Source: Anaerofilum sp.
GTDB taxonomy: Bacteria; Bacillota; Clostridia; Oscillospirales; Ruminococcaceae
Length of the DNA stretch: 16,973 nucleotides
Assembly: GCA_020024115.1 (NCBI GenBank)
Contig: JAHHUF010000033.1
Coordinates: forward strand, 1-16,973
Direction of reading: 5' to 3'
The notes under the pieces were generated by a model, which saw only the letters and a list, made by a program, of their open reading frames with translations, did not search any database and was not told the DNA's origin. Shown one piece after another: positions 1 through 7,267 of the stretch. The position numbers and the translations under genes are program-made. How positions within the stretch are numbered: position 1 is the first letter of the stretch; each line of letters starts with the position of its first letter.

Positions 1-26
1 GACAGCAGTACTTTTTTATCTTCCAT
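1..26 (-). CDS. Start of ABC transporter ATPase (OppD-like), partial
   Basis: Only the first eight codons are in the window, starting at the ATG at 26 and running off the left edge; they read MEDKKVLL. A TAAGGAG ribosome site at 34-40 overlaps the stop codon of the upstream permease, so the two genes are translationally close. The position straight after an OppB-OppC pair, on the same strand, makes an OppD-type ATPase the natural expectation. The product itself cannot be identified from eight residues, so the function rests on context. Confidence 0.6.
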
Positions 27-37
27 ATCGCAGCTCC

Positions 38-1015
38 TTACATATGCGTTCTGGGGTCGGAGGCATCACCCAAGTTCTGGCCAACCATGTACAGAATAAC
101 TGTGATTAATGATGCCAGAATAACAGGGCTCCAGAATTCAAAGCCCCAGCCTGGTGTAACCATAGCGCTTTCTGCCGCAAAAATCAGCTTGCCCAGAGAC
201 ATTTCAGACAGACCCATGCCCAAATAGGACAAGAACACCTCATAAGAAATGTATGAGGGAATCTCGGTTGCCGCCAGTGTCACGATGACAGAAGTCATGA
301 ATGGCAGAATGTTACGCATGGTAATGCGGAAGGTTGAAGTACCCAAGCATCGGGATGCCAGATTGTATTCACGGTCACGGATGATAACGACCTGCGTACG
401 GATAAAGTAGGCAATGCCTAGCCAGCCGGTTACTGTCAAGGCAAAAACCATTGACCAGAAACTGGCGGTGAAAATCATGACCAGAACGGAAATCAGCAGA
501 ACATACGGAATATTACCCAGAATGTTGTAGACACTAATCATAACAGCATCAACTTTTTTGGAAAAGCCCCACAATGCACCTATAACCACGCCAATCGACA
601 GGTTGATTGCAGCGCAGATAAATGCCAGAGACAGGGAAATGGAGGCACCATGCCAGATTGCATCAAATGTGGACTGACCTGCATCACCGGTACCCAAAAT
701 CGAATGAATGTTGAGACCATATTTCTCAATTGCGGCAGATGGGCTTAGATGCTTAGACGAACTGTCCATCAAGTTTGAAAAACGGTCATAACCAGAGAAC
801 AGCGGATAAATATAAGCAAACACAATTACCAGTGCCAGAATAGCAATGATAATGATATTAAACTTCTTTTTGAAGAACACACGGAACACCGAATGCCAGT
901 AAGAATACCGTGGTGCTGTAATCTTTTCAGAATCCAGACTGTTGTTGTCGATGGGGGCAAACAGCTCTTCCTCGCTGAAACCGAGGTCATCGATTTTTTC
1001 TAATGTTTCATTCAT
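38..1015 (-). CDS. OppC/DppC-type oligopeptide ABC transporter permease
   Basis: Inner-membrane subunit of a binding-protein-dependent peptide importer, 325 aa. A charged cytoplasmic N-terminal tail of about 50 residues precedes the first membrane segment (about 53-73). An extracytoplasmic loop follows, containing the family signature HSILGTGDAGQSTFDAIWHG (about 104-123), which corresponds to the HPLGTDxxGRD block of OppC. Five further hydrophobic segments follow, with the EAA-type loop that docks on the ATPase around residues 216-238 (YNLASRCLGTS...ILP). The protein ends DPRTHM, matching the DPR ending common in the family. It starts 5 bp after the stop of the OppB-like gene and is followed directly by the ATPase gene, so the genes are one operon. 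The transported substrate cannot be read from the sequence; peptides are the family default. Confidence 0.93.
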   Translation of the reverse strand: MNETLEKIDDLGFSEEELFAPIDNNSLDSEKITAPRYSYWHSVFRVFFKKKFNIIIIAILALVIVFAYIYPLFSGYDRFSNLMDSSSKHLSPSAAIEKYGLNIHSILGTGDAGQSTFDAIWHGASISLSLAFICAAINLSIGVVIGALWGFSKKVDAVMISVYNILGNIPYVLLISVLVMIFTASFWSMVFALTVTGWLGIAYFIRTQVVIIRDREYNLASRCLGTSTFRITMRNILPFMTSVIVTLAATEIPSYISYEVFLSYLGMGLSEMSLGKLIFAAESAMVTPGWGFEFWSPVILASLITVILYMVGQNLGDASDPRTHM

Positions 1016-1020
1016 GTTGT

Positions 1021-2592
1021 TTACCTCGCTTTCTCAACAAAGGAGATTCGGGGATCAGCCATAGACATCAGCAGGTCGCCAAGAATAATAGCTACGACCG
1101 AAAGCAGTGCATAGAACAGTGTCAGACCCACGATTACATTGTTGTCATACATATTGATTGCCGTAGTCAGCAGGTTGCCAGCACCGGGAACCACATAAAC
1201 ACGCTCTGTGATGATGGCGCCAACCAGTGCGGACAGAATCGTAGCGGGCAGTCCGTGAATAATGGGAATAGCAGCATTTTTAAAGATATGCTTCTGGAAA
1301 ATCTCATGCTCAGACAGACCGCTGGCGCGTGCGAAGCGGACATAGTCTGAATTCATCTGGTCAATCATATAGCGGCGCATCCACTTCATCAGGTTGCCGA
1401 TAGCTGGCAGGGCCAGAGAAATGATGGGCAACAGATACATCAGCCATGTGCCATGCTCAACATCGAAGTTGGTTGGCAGACCGGCCATGCCACCAATTGC
1501 CTTTACCATAAAGATGTAAGCCAGAGATGGAACAGCCAAACTGAACACAATGTATGCTGTACCAATATGGTCCAGAGTCTTATCCTTCCGGCGTGCCATT
1601 GCGATACCTGCCGGAATACCAATCAGGTAAGCCAAAGCACTGGACAGAAAGCCCAGAACAAAGGAAAAACCAACCTTGGACATGGTATTCTTTACGATGC
1701 TCACTTGGGTGTAATCATCGGTAAAGCATTTTATATTGATTGCACTGTTCTCACGAGAGCCGGGCACATAGGTTGCGGTGTGCAAATCGTCTGCACTCAT
1801 CTCCACAAGACCGGTGGGGAAAGTCACAGGAGACATAATATAAGAGCCCTGAGACTGGGTCATAGTGTCAAACACATCCACACCCTGATTGACTGTATAA
1901 GAAGTGCCCAGATGAACGGTCAGCAGGTTCTGATGAATGTATGGGAATTTTTCATCAAAATAAAGCAGATATTTATGCTGGGTACCGTTGCCGAGAATGG
2001 CGGGCGAGAACTTTTCTCCTCCATAAACAGGGTCATATAATGTGAAGGTCAAACCACGCTTGCCCACATCTTCCTTGACAGTATGGATATTGTCCACTTG
2101 AAAAACACCTGTAAAATAATGCAACACACGGGAGATAAGAGACTTATCTTTATGTGCAAACAATTGCTGTGTACCACCTGTGGCAACCTTATGACCGCCC
2201 TGCAAAACTGCATCCATACGCTGCACAGTATAGCCCTTAGATTCGTAATATTCCGTAAACTGCTTTACATATGGAGCAACTTCTTTCGGGTCAGCCTTTG
2301 CAGTACGACCAATCTTTATGGCGGATTCCAGAGTCTTCTGGTCAATTTCGCCATCTTGCGCCAACTGGTTCAGATAATCCGCATAGGTCACATAATCCAA
2401 GTAGCCAAATTCTTCCCACTTACGATATTTATAGACCTCACGGGCATTATTGGTTTGTTTGCTGAACACCGGATCCTTTGCAAAAACAAGCGTCCGGTCC
2501 AGCAGGGAAAAGATCATCAACATTACGATGACCGTTGCTGCCATGGCCGACAATAAACCGGTCAGGAGCCTTTTTAACATGTATTTTTTCAT
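1021..2592 (-). CDS. OppB/DppB-type oligopeptide ABC transporter permease with enlarged extracytoplasmic region
   Basis: Inner-membrane permease, 523 aa, against roughly 310-340 for usual OppB/DppB. Membrane segment 1 is at about 8-31. It is followed by about 270 mostly soluble residues before the next membrane segment at about 305-330. Inside this region, residues about 218-240 (FPYIHQNLL...HLGTSY) match the conserved pre-TM2 block of the family (GDLGTSY). The extra sequence is therefore mainly residues 40-200, with a second addition around 250-300. The core is normal: segments at about 343-364, 384-400, 450-465 and 487-512, an EAA loop at 417-442 (YVRFARASGLSEHEIFQKHI) and a DPRI ending. 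It lies between the binding-protein gene and the OppC gene. A weak hairpin separates it from the former, which may lower its expression relative to the binding protein. Confidence 0.92.
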   Translation of the reverse strand: MKKYMLKRLLTGLLSAMAATVIVMLMIFSLLDRTLVFAKDPVFSKQTNNAREVYKYRKWEEFGYLDYVTYADYLNQLAQDGEIDQKTLESAIKIGRTAKADPKEVAPYVKQFTEYYESKGYTVQRMDAVLQGGHKVATGGTQQLFAHKDKSLISRVLHYFTGVFQVDNIHTVKEDVGKRGLTFTLYDPVYGGEKFSPAILGNGTQHKYLLYFDEKFPYIHQNLLTVHLGTSYTVNQGVDVFDTMTQSQGSYIMSPVTFPTGLVEMSADDLHTATYVPGSRENSAINIKCFTDDYTQVSIVKNTMSKVGFSFVLGFLSSALAYLIGIPAGIAMARRKDKTLDHIGTAYIVFSLAVPSLAYIFMVKAIGGMAGLPTNFDVEHGTWLMYLLPIISLALPAIGNLMKWMRRYMIDQMNSDYVRFARASGLSEHEIFQKHIFKNAAIPIIHGLPATILSALVGAIITERVYVVPGAGNLLTTAINMYDNNVIVGLTLFYALLSVVAIILGDLLMSMADPRISFVEKAR

Positions 2593-2630
2593 AAAAGATC
2601 CCTGCTCTTTTTCTTATTACAAACGCAAAC

Positions 2631-2664
2631 AATGGGATGGAAAATATCTATTTTCCCTCCCATT
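2631..2664 (-). terminator. Intercistronic hairpin between binding-protein and OppB genes
   Basis: A 16-bp inverted repeat with one internal mismatch and a 2-nt loop (arms 2631-2646 and 2649-2664) lies in the 113-bp gap. On the minus strand it is followed by GTTTGCGTTTG rather than a clean T-run, so it is better read as a leaky attenuator or an mRNA-stabilising hairpin. Such elements after a binding-protein gene commonly leave it more highly expressed than the permeases. The structure is seen; the role is inferred. Confidence 0.55.
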
Positions 2665-2705
2665 CCTGCATTCAGATCATGTAAAGCTCACGATAATGTC
2701 CGCGA

Positions 2706-4895
2706 TTAGTACATACCCAGGAACATGGTCAGTGAGCCAGAGTAGTTGTCTTGTACAGCGTCCAGATAGGTCTGAGGATCGCCGTAGTCTGGGCCCCAGC
2801 CAGCCATGTTATAGATGGAGTAGTTTGCCTGTCCACCGTTTTCAATGAAGAAACCAGCGTCCTCCAAGTCTTTCTGGTCTGCGCACTCAACAATGTTAAT
2901 CACAACATTGCCTTGCAGAGAAGTCTCAATGGACTGCTTCAAAACATTTGCACGGTTTGCATCAGACTCGCTTGCCATAAACACAGGCAGGTCCAGATAA
3001 ATGGGATTCTCAGGAGAAATCTCCAGACCATACTCTTTGACTTCCTCAATAGCCATGTTCAACTGCTCCATAGCATTCTCAGGGCTGTACCAGCCAACAA
3101 AGCCATCGCTGGTCATATTCTCTGCGTCCCAAACTTTGATTTTAATACCATCAGCGTCCAGCTGATCCTGCACAATCTGGCCATAGTAGGTGCCAGCGGG
3201 GTAGGTCTTATCAGTACCATTGATGGAAACAGTAGTCTCATCGGGCAGAGAAACGAAGTTACCGGGGGTGAAGCTGTTACGGATGCTGGTCAGTTTCAAC
3301 TCCTCACCAACTCTTTGAGCATTGTAAGAACCTGCATCCAGACCCATAGCCAATACCATACGGAAGTGGGGGTTGAACATTGCAATGTTGGTAGCCAGCT
3401 TTTGGTCATCCGTCATCTTAGAAACTGCCTTGGTCGAGTCGTTTACATTTGCATAAATCTGACGATTTATATTCATGTACATCATATAGACATTAGCTGC
3501 TGTATCAGAAACAGTTACATAGTCATCAAACAGACCATCTTTCTTACAGTTCTCAGTTGATGCAGAGTTCAGACCAGCACCATCAACAACGCCTGATTTG
3601 GCATCATTGTATACCTTGGTGGGATCCTTGCCATCGTTGTATTTCCAAACAATTTTTTTCAGACGGATGTTATCCTTGTTCCAATAAGTAGGATTTGCTT
3701 CAAACACAATGGTGTTCTCAGCAGTTGCGTTGGTTACCAAGTAAGGGCCACAGTAAGCAATGTCGTTGGAAGTGTTTCCATAAGTATAGTTGCCACTGTC
3801 AACTGCTGCCTGGAAAGCATCCAGACCAAAGTCGCCACCCTTAGACTTGAAGTATTCACGGTTGACTGGCGCAAATACACCGTAACCCAACATAGTCATG
3901 AAGTAGCTGGTGGGTTTTTCTAGGGTGTAAACAACAGTATAGTCATCGGCAGCCTTAACACCAACCTTAGTAAAGTCGGTGACATCACCAGCCAGATACT
4001 CCGTAGCGTTAACAATCACACCATCAACCAAGTATTCCAAGCCGCCATGGGTGTCCATCATGTGCTGCATACCAGCAACAAAGTCATCAGCTTTCACTTC
4101 GCCAAGCTCACGGCCCTGAGAGTCAACCCACTTCACACCCTTGCGCAGTTTAAAGGTGTAGGTCAGACCGTCCTCGGAGACCTCCCAGCTTTCAGCCAAA
4201 GCAGGTTGCATCTCATTCTCCATGTCGTACTCAACCAAGCCGTCATAGGTATTGACAATTGCACGCATATCTGTACTATAGGGAGTTCTTGTAGCATCCC
4301 AAGTTTTAGGCTCAGTAGCATAGGCTACTTGATAGGTATCTTTCAGAGTGTAGCCCTTGCCATTCAGGTACTCAACAGCTTTTTCTTCATAAGTGCCAGT
4401 GCCCTTCAGTTCGTTCCACATTTCCTTCAGCTTATTCTGATCCTCAGCCTTAATCATATCAGTGGTAACAATCAGGTTGTGCTCACGCTCTGCGTCAGTG
4501 CCCCAGAACACGGTAGGAGCAGTACGCTTTGCTACACGACCGAGACCGTAGTTGCCACCACGGGTAGCCTGTGGAATCAAGGTTGCAGTTTCCAGCATTT
4601 TAGCCTCAGCGAGTGCCATCTTTGCAAAACGTTCAGACTGAGTGTCTGCCATCTTTGCCTCGTCCAGCATAGCCTTGAACTCGCCCATCTGTGCGTCATA
4701 AGCAAAAGCAGATGCTGCATCATAATCCAGATCTGCGGGAATCGGAGCAACTATTCCCTCTGTGGTGCCACCGGACGGATTGGAATTATTAGCAGTGCTG
4801 CTTGTGGATGCCTTTGCACCACAGCCTGCCAGGGTTGCTGCTGCCATCGCTGTTGCCAAAATCAGCGAAAGCGATTTAGTAACATTCTTTTCCAT
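2706..4895 (-). CDS. Family-5 (OppA-like) peptide-binding lipoprotein, apparently circularly permuted
   Basis: Extracytoplasmic substrate-binding component of the adjacent permeases, 729 aa from the ATG at 4895. This start is chosen because GGGAGGA stands in front of it and it gives a classic lipoprotein signal with LAGC and lipidated Cys25. In-frame codons back to 4979 add a polar leader without a signal. Usual SBP_bac_5 landmarks are present in shifted order. The N-lobe opening (YATEPKTWD...YDGLVEYD...PALAESWEVSEDGLTYTF) begins near residue 190 instead of near 50. The GWGPDYGDPQTYLD block, normally some 100 residues from the end, sits about 35 residues from the C-terminus. The segment that should follow it (EFKAMLDEAK...SERFAKMALAEAKMLE...LIPQATRGG) is at about 72-114. 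The fold therefore looks permuted rather than truncated. Operon with OppB, OppC and an ATPase downstream. Confidence 0.9.
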   Translation of the reverse strand: MEKNVTKSLSLILATAMAAATLAGCGAKASTSSTANNSNPSGGTTEGIVAPIPADLDYDAASAFAYDAQMGEFKAMLDEAKMADTQSERFAKMALAEAKMLETATLIPQATRGGNYGLGRVAKRTAPTVFWGTDAEREHNLIVTTDMIKAEDQNKLKEMWNELKGTGTYEEKAVEYLNGKGYTLKDTYQVAYATEPKTWDATRTPYSTDMRAIVNTYDGLVEYDMENEMQPALAESWEVSEDGLTYTFKLRKGVKWVDSQGRELGEVKADDFVAGMQHMMDTHGGLEYLVDGVIVNATEYLAGDVTDFTKVGVKAADDYTVVYTLEKPTSYFMTMLGYGVFAPVNREYFKSKGGDFGLDAFQAAVDSGNYTYGNTSNDIAYCGPYLVTNATAENTIVFEANPTYWNKDNIRLKKIVWKYNDGKDPTKVYNDAKSGVVDGAGLNSASTENCKKDGLFDDYVTVSDTAANVYMMYMNINRQIYANVNDSTKAVSKMTDDQKLATNIAMFNPHFRMVLAMGLDAGSYNAQRVGEELKLTSIRNSFTPGNFVSLPDETTVSINGTDKTYPAGTYYGQIVQDQLDADGIKIKVWDAENMTSDGFVGWYSPENAMEQLNMAIEEVKEYGLEISPENPIYLDLPVFMASESDANRANVLKQSIETSLQGNVVINIVECADQKDLEDAGFFIENGGQANYSIYNMAGWGPDYGDPQTYLDAVQDNYSGSLTMFLGMY

Positions 4896-4938
4896 GTCAA
4901 CTTTCCTCCCTATATCATATAAAACATGACTAACTTTT

Positions 4939-4952
4939 AGAGCGGCCGCTCT
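4939..4952. promoter_or_regulatory. 14-bp perfect palindrome in the opp leader
   Basis: AGAGCGGCCGCTCT is a perfect palindrome 44 bp upstream of the binding-protein start, a GC-rich island in very AT-rich sequence. It would fold in the leader RNA only as a tight hairpin, so a protein-binding operator is also possible. No specific regulator is recognised. Confidence 0.4.
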
Positions 4953-5002
4953 CCCCAACATCGAAGTCTGAATATTCATTCACCTTGTAGTTGTTGTTCT
5001 AT

Positions 5003-5031
5003 ACAATATCACTTTAATGTGCTAAATGCAA
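5003..5031 (-). promoter_or_regulatory. Possible opp operon promoter
   Basis: On the minus strand TTGCAT (5026-5031) and TATTGT (5003-5008) are 17 bp apart, about 110 bp before the binding-protein ATG. The hexamers are weak matches; this is the best pair I found near the gene. Confidence 0.3.
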
Positions 5032-5180
5032 GCTTTCTTTTTATTTTTTCAAATTTTCATTATTTTGCATTACTTTTTTTACTATCAGTGAAATTACTAT
5101 TATATTTTACTATATTTATTGAAAATTTTGTTTTTTCTCAGATACATCTTTTCAATGTATTTTTTTGTATATTTTTTATT

Positions 5181-5211
5181 AAATGAATATAACATTCATA
5201 TATATTCATTT
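5181..5211. repeat. AT-only 11-bp inverted repeat
   Basis: Arms AAATGAATATA (5181-5191) and TATATTCATTT (5201-5211) flank a 9-nt loop and are followed by more T on the plus strand. Composition alone could produce this; no role is assigned. Confidence 0.4.
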
Positions 5212-5722
5212 TTTAGCTAATAAACAACTTCAGTCATTGTTTCATCTATCCACAGCAGCTCTTTTTTTATACTCAATGTGTAAACAATTTTGTTTCTTCT
5301 CAGAACCTTTTTTCTATTTCTCTACATATTTCACATCTAGCGGACCCATTTTTATAAAATATTCAGCAATTTTTCTATGAAATTCTTTTTTCTTTCACTT
5401 TTTAGGGCACTAAAGTGTTTCAATGCCTATTTCCTCTTTTCCCTGCACATTTTTTCTGTCTTTCCATTTTTCATGGTATTCATCTTATTTTTATACAAAA
5501 ATTCTGTTATTTTTTTGTCTTTACCAGATGAACAAGATTTATCACATCCCCATCCTTTGTCTTCTGATTAAGCATCTACTTTTATTTTTCATAAGTGTAT
5601 ACCTCAAACTTGCAATATTTGATATACCAACAATAAATATCAGAATCTATTTTTATCACAAGATAAATTATTATAATTTTACAAAATAGAAAAAAGAAAT
5701 ATAGTAAACACACAAACAAACA

Positions 5723-5754
5723 ACATCCAATGTAGAGGCAACTACATTGGATGT
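5723..5754 (+). repeat. 13-bp perfect hairpin before the flavoprotein remnant
   Basis: Arms ACATCCAATGTAG (5723-5735) and CTACATTGGATGT (5742-5754) enclose the loop AGGCAA. It ends 7 bp before the ATG at 5762. No T-run follows on the plus strand, so it is not a standard terminator of upstream transcription. Confidence 0.6.
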
Positions 5755-5761
5755 AACAACA

Positions 5762-6673
5762 ATGTATGATATTATTATCATCGGAGCAGGCCTTGCCGGA
5801 ATCAGTACAGGAATCTATGCAATGAGCCGTGGTCAGAAAACCGTAATTCTTGAGAAAAACGAAGTAGGCGAATTGATTGGCAAGGTATCCACCGTTCTCC
5901 CCATTACGCCTCTGTTGAAGAAGGCGACACAGGCAAAACTTTTGCTGAAAAGCTGAAGAGACAGGCTGAACTTTCCGGTGTGGAAATTGTAAAGGCAGAA
6001 GTTACTGGTGTAAACCTTGAAGGAGAAACCAAAGAGATTTACACAAACAAAGGAATCTATTGCGGACGCAAGATTATTTTAGCCAGTGGTACCTCTCCCA
6101 GAAAACTATATATTCCCGTCGAAAAAGAACTGTGTGGAAAAGGAATGTCACTGAATGTTGCAAAAGATGCTACAAACTATGAAGGAAAAAATGTATATGT
6201 TGTTGGCGGAGCGGATGGAACAGTGAAAAAGGCTTTGTATTTGGCAAAGTATGCTGCAAAAGTCACTATTATTCACTTTGAAGAACAACTGGGCTGTATT
6301 GCAGAGTTCAGAGAAAAAGTCAAGAAAACCCCCACGATTTCTTTACTTCTCAATTCACGGCTCCATGGTGTATACGGTACAAATCAGGTAGAATCTCTAG
6401 AAATTGCAGATGAGAAAACAGGCAAAATCACAACCATTCAAGATTCAAGATTCAGGATGCGGAATTTATATATATGTTGGAACAACCCCTAATACAGCAT
6501 TGTATACACAGTTAAATTTAAAAGATAGTTTTATTCCTGTAAACGAAAAGATGGAAACTGCACTTTCGGGTGTTTATGCTGTGGGTGATGTATGCGTAAA
6601 ACAGGTTCGGCAGATATCCACAGCGGTTGCAGATGGAACAATTGCTACAATCAACACAACTGCAGCTATGTAA
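5762..6673 (+). pseudogene. Thioredoxin-reductase-like FAD/NAD(P) flavoprotein, frameshifted remnant
   Basis: Three successive reading frames together give a nearly full-length (about 300 codons) pyridine nucleotide-disulfide oxidoreductase of the TrxB-like family. Frame one has the N-terminal FAD motif IIIIGAGLAGIS (GxGxxG). It breaks at about 5897-5902, where sense resumes as HYASVEEGDTGKTFAEKL in another frame. Frame two carries the NAD(P) motif VVGGADG and breaks at 6439-6452, where CAAGATT is present twice in tandem; removing one copy restores IQDSGCGIY. Frame three ends with the second FAD motif, GVYAVGDV. The segment where thioredoxin reductases have CxxC (before VYVVGG) reads NVAKDATNYEGKN, so the parent was not a canonical thioredoxin reductase. 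No good ribosome site precedes the start. I judge it inactive unless the frameshifts are sequencing errors. Confidence 0.85.
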
Positions 6674-6733
6674 AATTGTGATTTTTTGCATTAAGCAAAA
6701 GACAGTTCTTGTAGCTGACTTATCCTATAGATT

Positions 6734-6776
6734 AAAAACGAGAAATGCTACACCTAAAATGGCACTTCTCGTTTTT
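6734..6776. terminator. Bidirectional terminator between convergent genes
   Basis: AAAAACGAGAA (6734-6744) pairs with TTCTCGTTTTT (6766-6776), extended by TGC/GCA beyond one mismatch. T-runs flank both sides, so it can end both the plus-strand flavoprotein remnant and the minus-strand glycosylase gene, whose stop codon is at 6780. Confidence 0.85.
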
Positions 6777-6779
6777 CTT

Positions 6780-7253
6780 TTACAAATATTCTTTTATCAC
6801 TTGCCACTGCTCTTTCAACCGCTGCAAAGAATAGCTTGCATTTGCAGGACTGGTGCTTGGCAATGCAATTGCCTGGATGTTTGTGTGTGGATAATGAAAT
6901 TTTTTATAAAACTTCATTGCTGCATTTCCATTGCAAAATACCGCTTTGATTCCATATTTTTGTATCAAAGCTGCAACATCATTGGGCACTGCATTGCGAA
7001 TACTTGCATCAGATGCCCCATCAATTTCGCAACTTCGCAAGGTATCCCACAAAGCAATTGAGTTTTCAACAAGAAGTCCTTTCTTTTGTTGAATTGTCTG
7101 TGGGATAGGCTGTTCCAAAAGCTCTGCCATCAGCTTCCAAAAGCGATTTCTGGGATGTCCGTAATAAAACCCTTCTTCCCAACTTTTAGGGCTTGGCCAA
7201 CTGCCCAAAATCAATATTTTGGCTCCTTGCTGCGCCACTGGGTCAAAACTCAT
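6780..7253 (-). CDS. DNA-deoxyinosine glycosylase (uracil-DNA glycosylase superfamily, family 6)
   Basis: Base-excision repair enzyme of 157 aa, predicted to release hypoxanthine arising from adenine deamination. The N-terminal block ILILGSWPSPKS (13-24) followed by FYYGHPRNRFW (29-39) is the signature of the hypoxanthine-DNA glycosylase branch. A middle block ALWDTLRSCEIDGASDASIRN (67-87), the strand ending FCNGNAA (106-112) and the C-terminal motif LPSTSPAN (131-138) complete the fold. Length is normal for the family. The ATG at 7253 has AGGAGA in front of it, overlapping the end of the upstream HAD gene; 14 bp separate the two genes, so they share a transcript. The functional link between the two is unclear. 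A MUG-like uracil/thymine specificity is the alternative, but the YYGHPRN and STSPAN motifs favour the deoxyinosine branch. Confidence 0.87.
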   Translation of the reverse strand: MSFDPVAQQGAKILILGSWPSPKSWEEGFYYGHPRNRFWKLMAELLEQPIPQTIQQKKGLLVENSIALWDTLRSCEIDGASDASIRNAVPNDVAALIQKYGIKAVFCNGNAAMKFYKKFHYPHTNIQAIALPSTSPANASYSLQRLKEQWQVIKEYL

Positions 7254-7267
7254 ATCATTTCTCCTGT

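Larger units (their letters stand above)
4896..5761. other. Long AT-rich gap, no convincing gene
   Basis: About 870 bp between the binding-protein gene and the flavoprotein remnant. The plus strand is strikingly T-rich from about 5035 to 5560. Open frames on that strand (for example 5183-5380 and 5423-5689) encode almost only Phe, Leu, Ile and Ser, lack good ribosome sites and look like artefacts of T-richness. The minus strand shows only short fragments broken by stops. The gap holds the presumed opp promoter, a 14-bp palindrome near 4945, an AT-only inverted repeat at 5181-5211 and a 13-bp hairpin at 5723-5754. A TATAAT at 5672-5677 could serve the plus-strand remnant but has no good -35. 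Confidence 0.7.

Noticed and set aside
4896..4979. N-terminal extension of the binding protein from a start codon at 4979
   Set aside because: It would bury the lipoprotein signal peptide 28 residues inside; the ATG at 4895 has its own strong ribosome site.
5183..5689. Plus-strand open frames rich in Phe, Leu, Ile and Ser, possible small membrane proteins
   Set aside because: They come from T-rich sequence with few possible stops, overlap one another, lack convincing ribosome sites and show no recognisable motif.
5762..6673. Programmed frameshifting to give an active flavoprotein
   Set aside because: There are two shifts at unrelated sites, one a plain tandem duplication, without slippery heptamers or pseudoknots; mutation is simpler.
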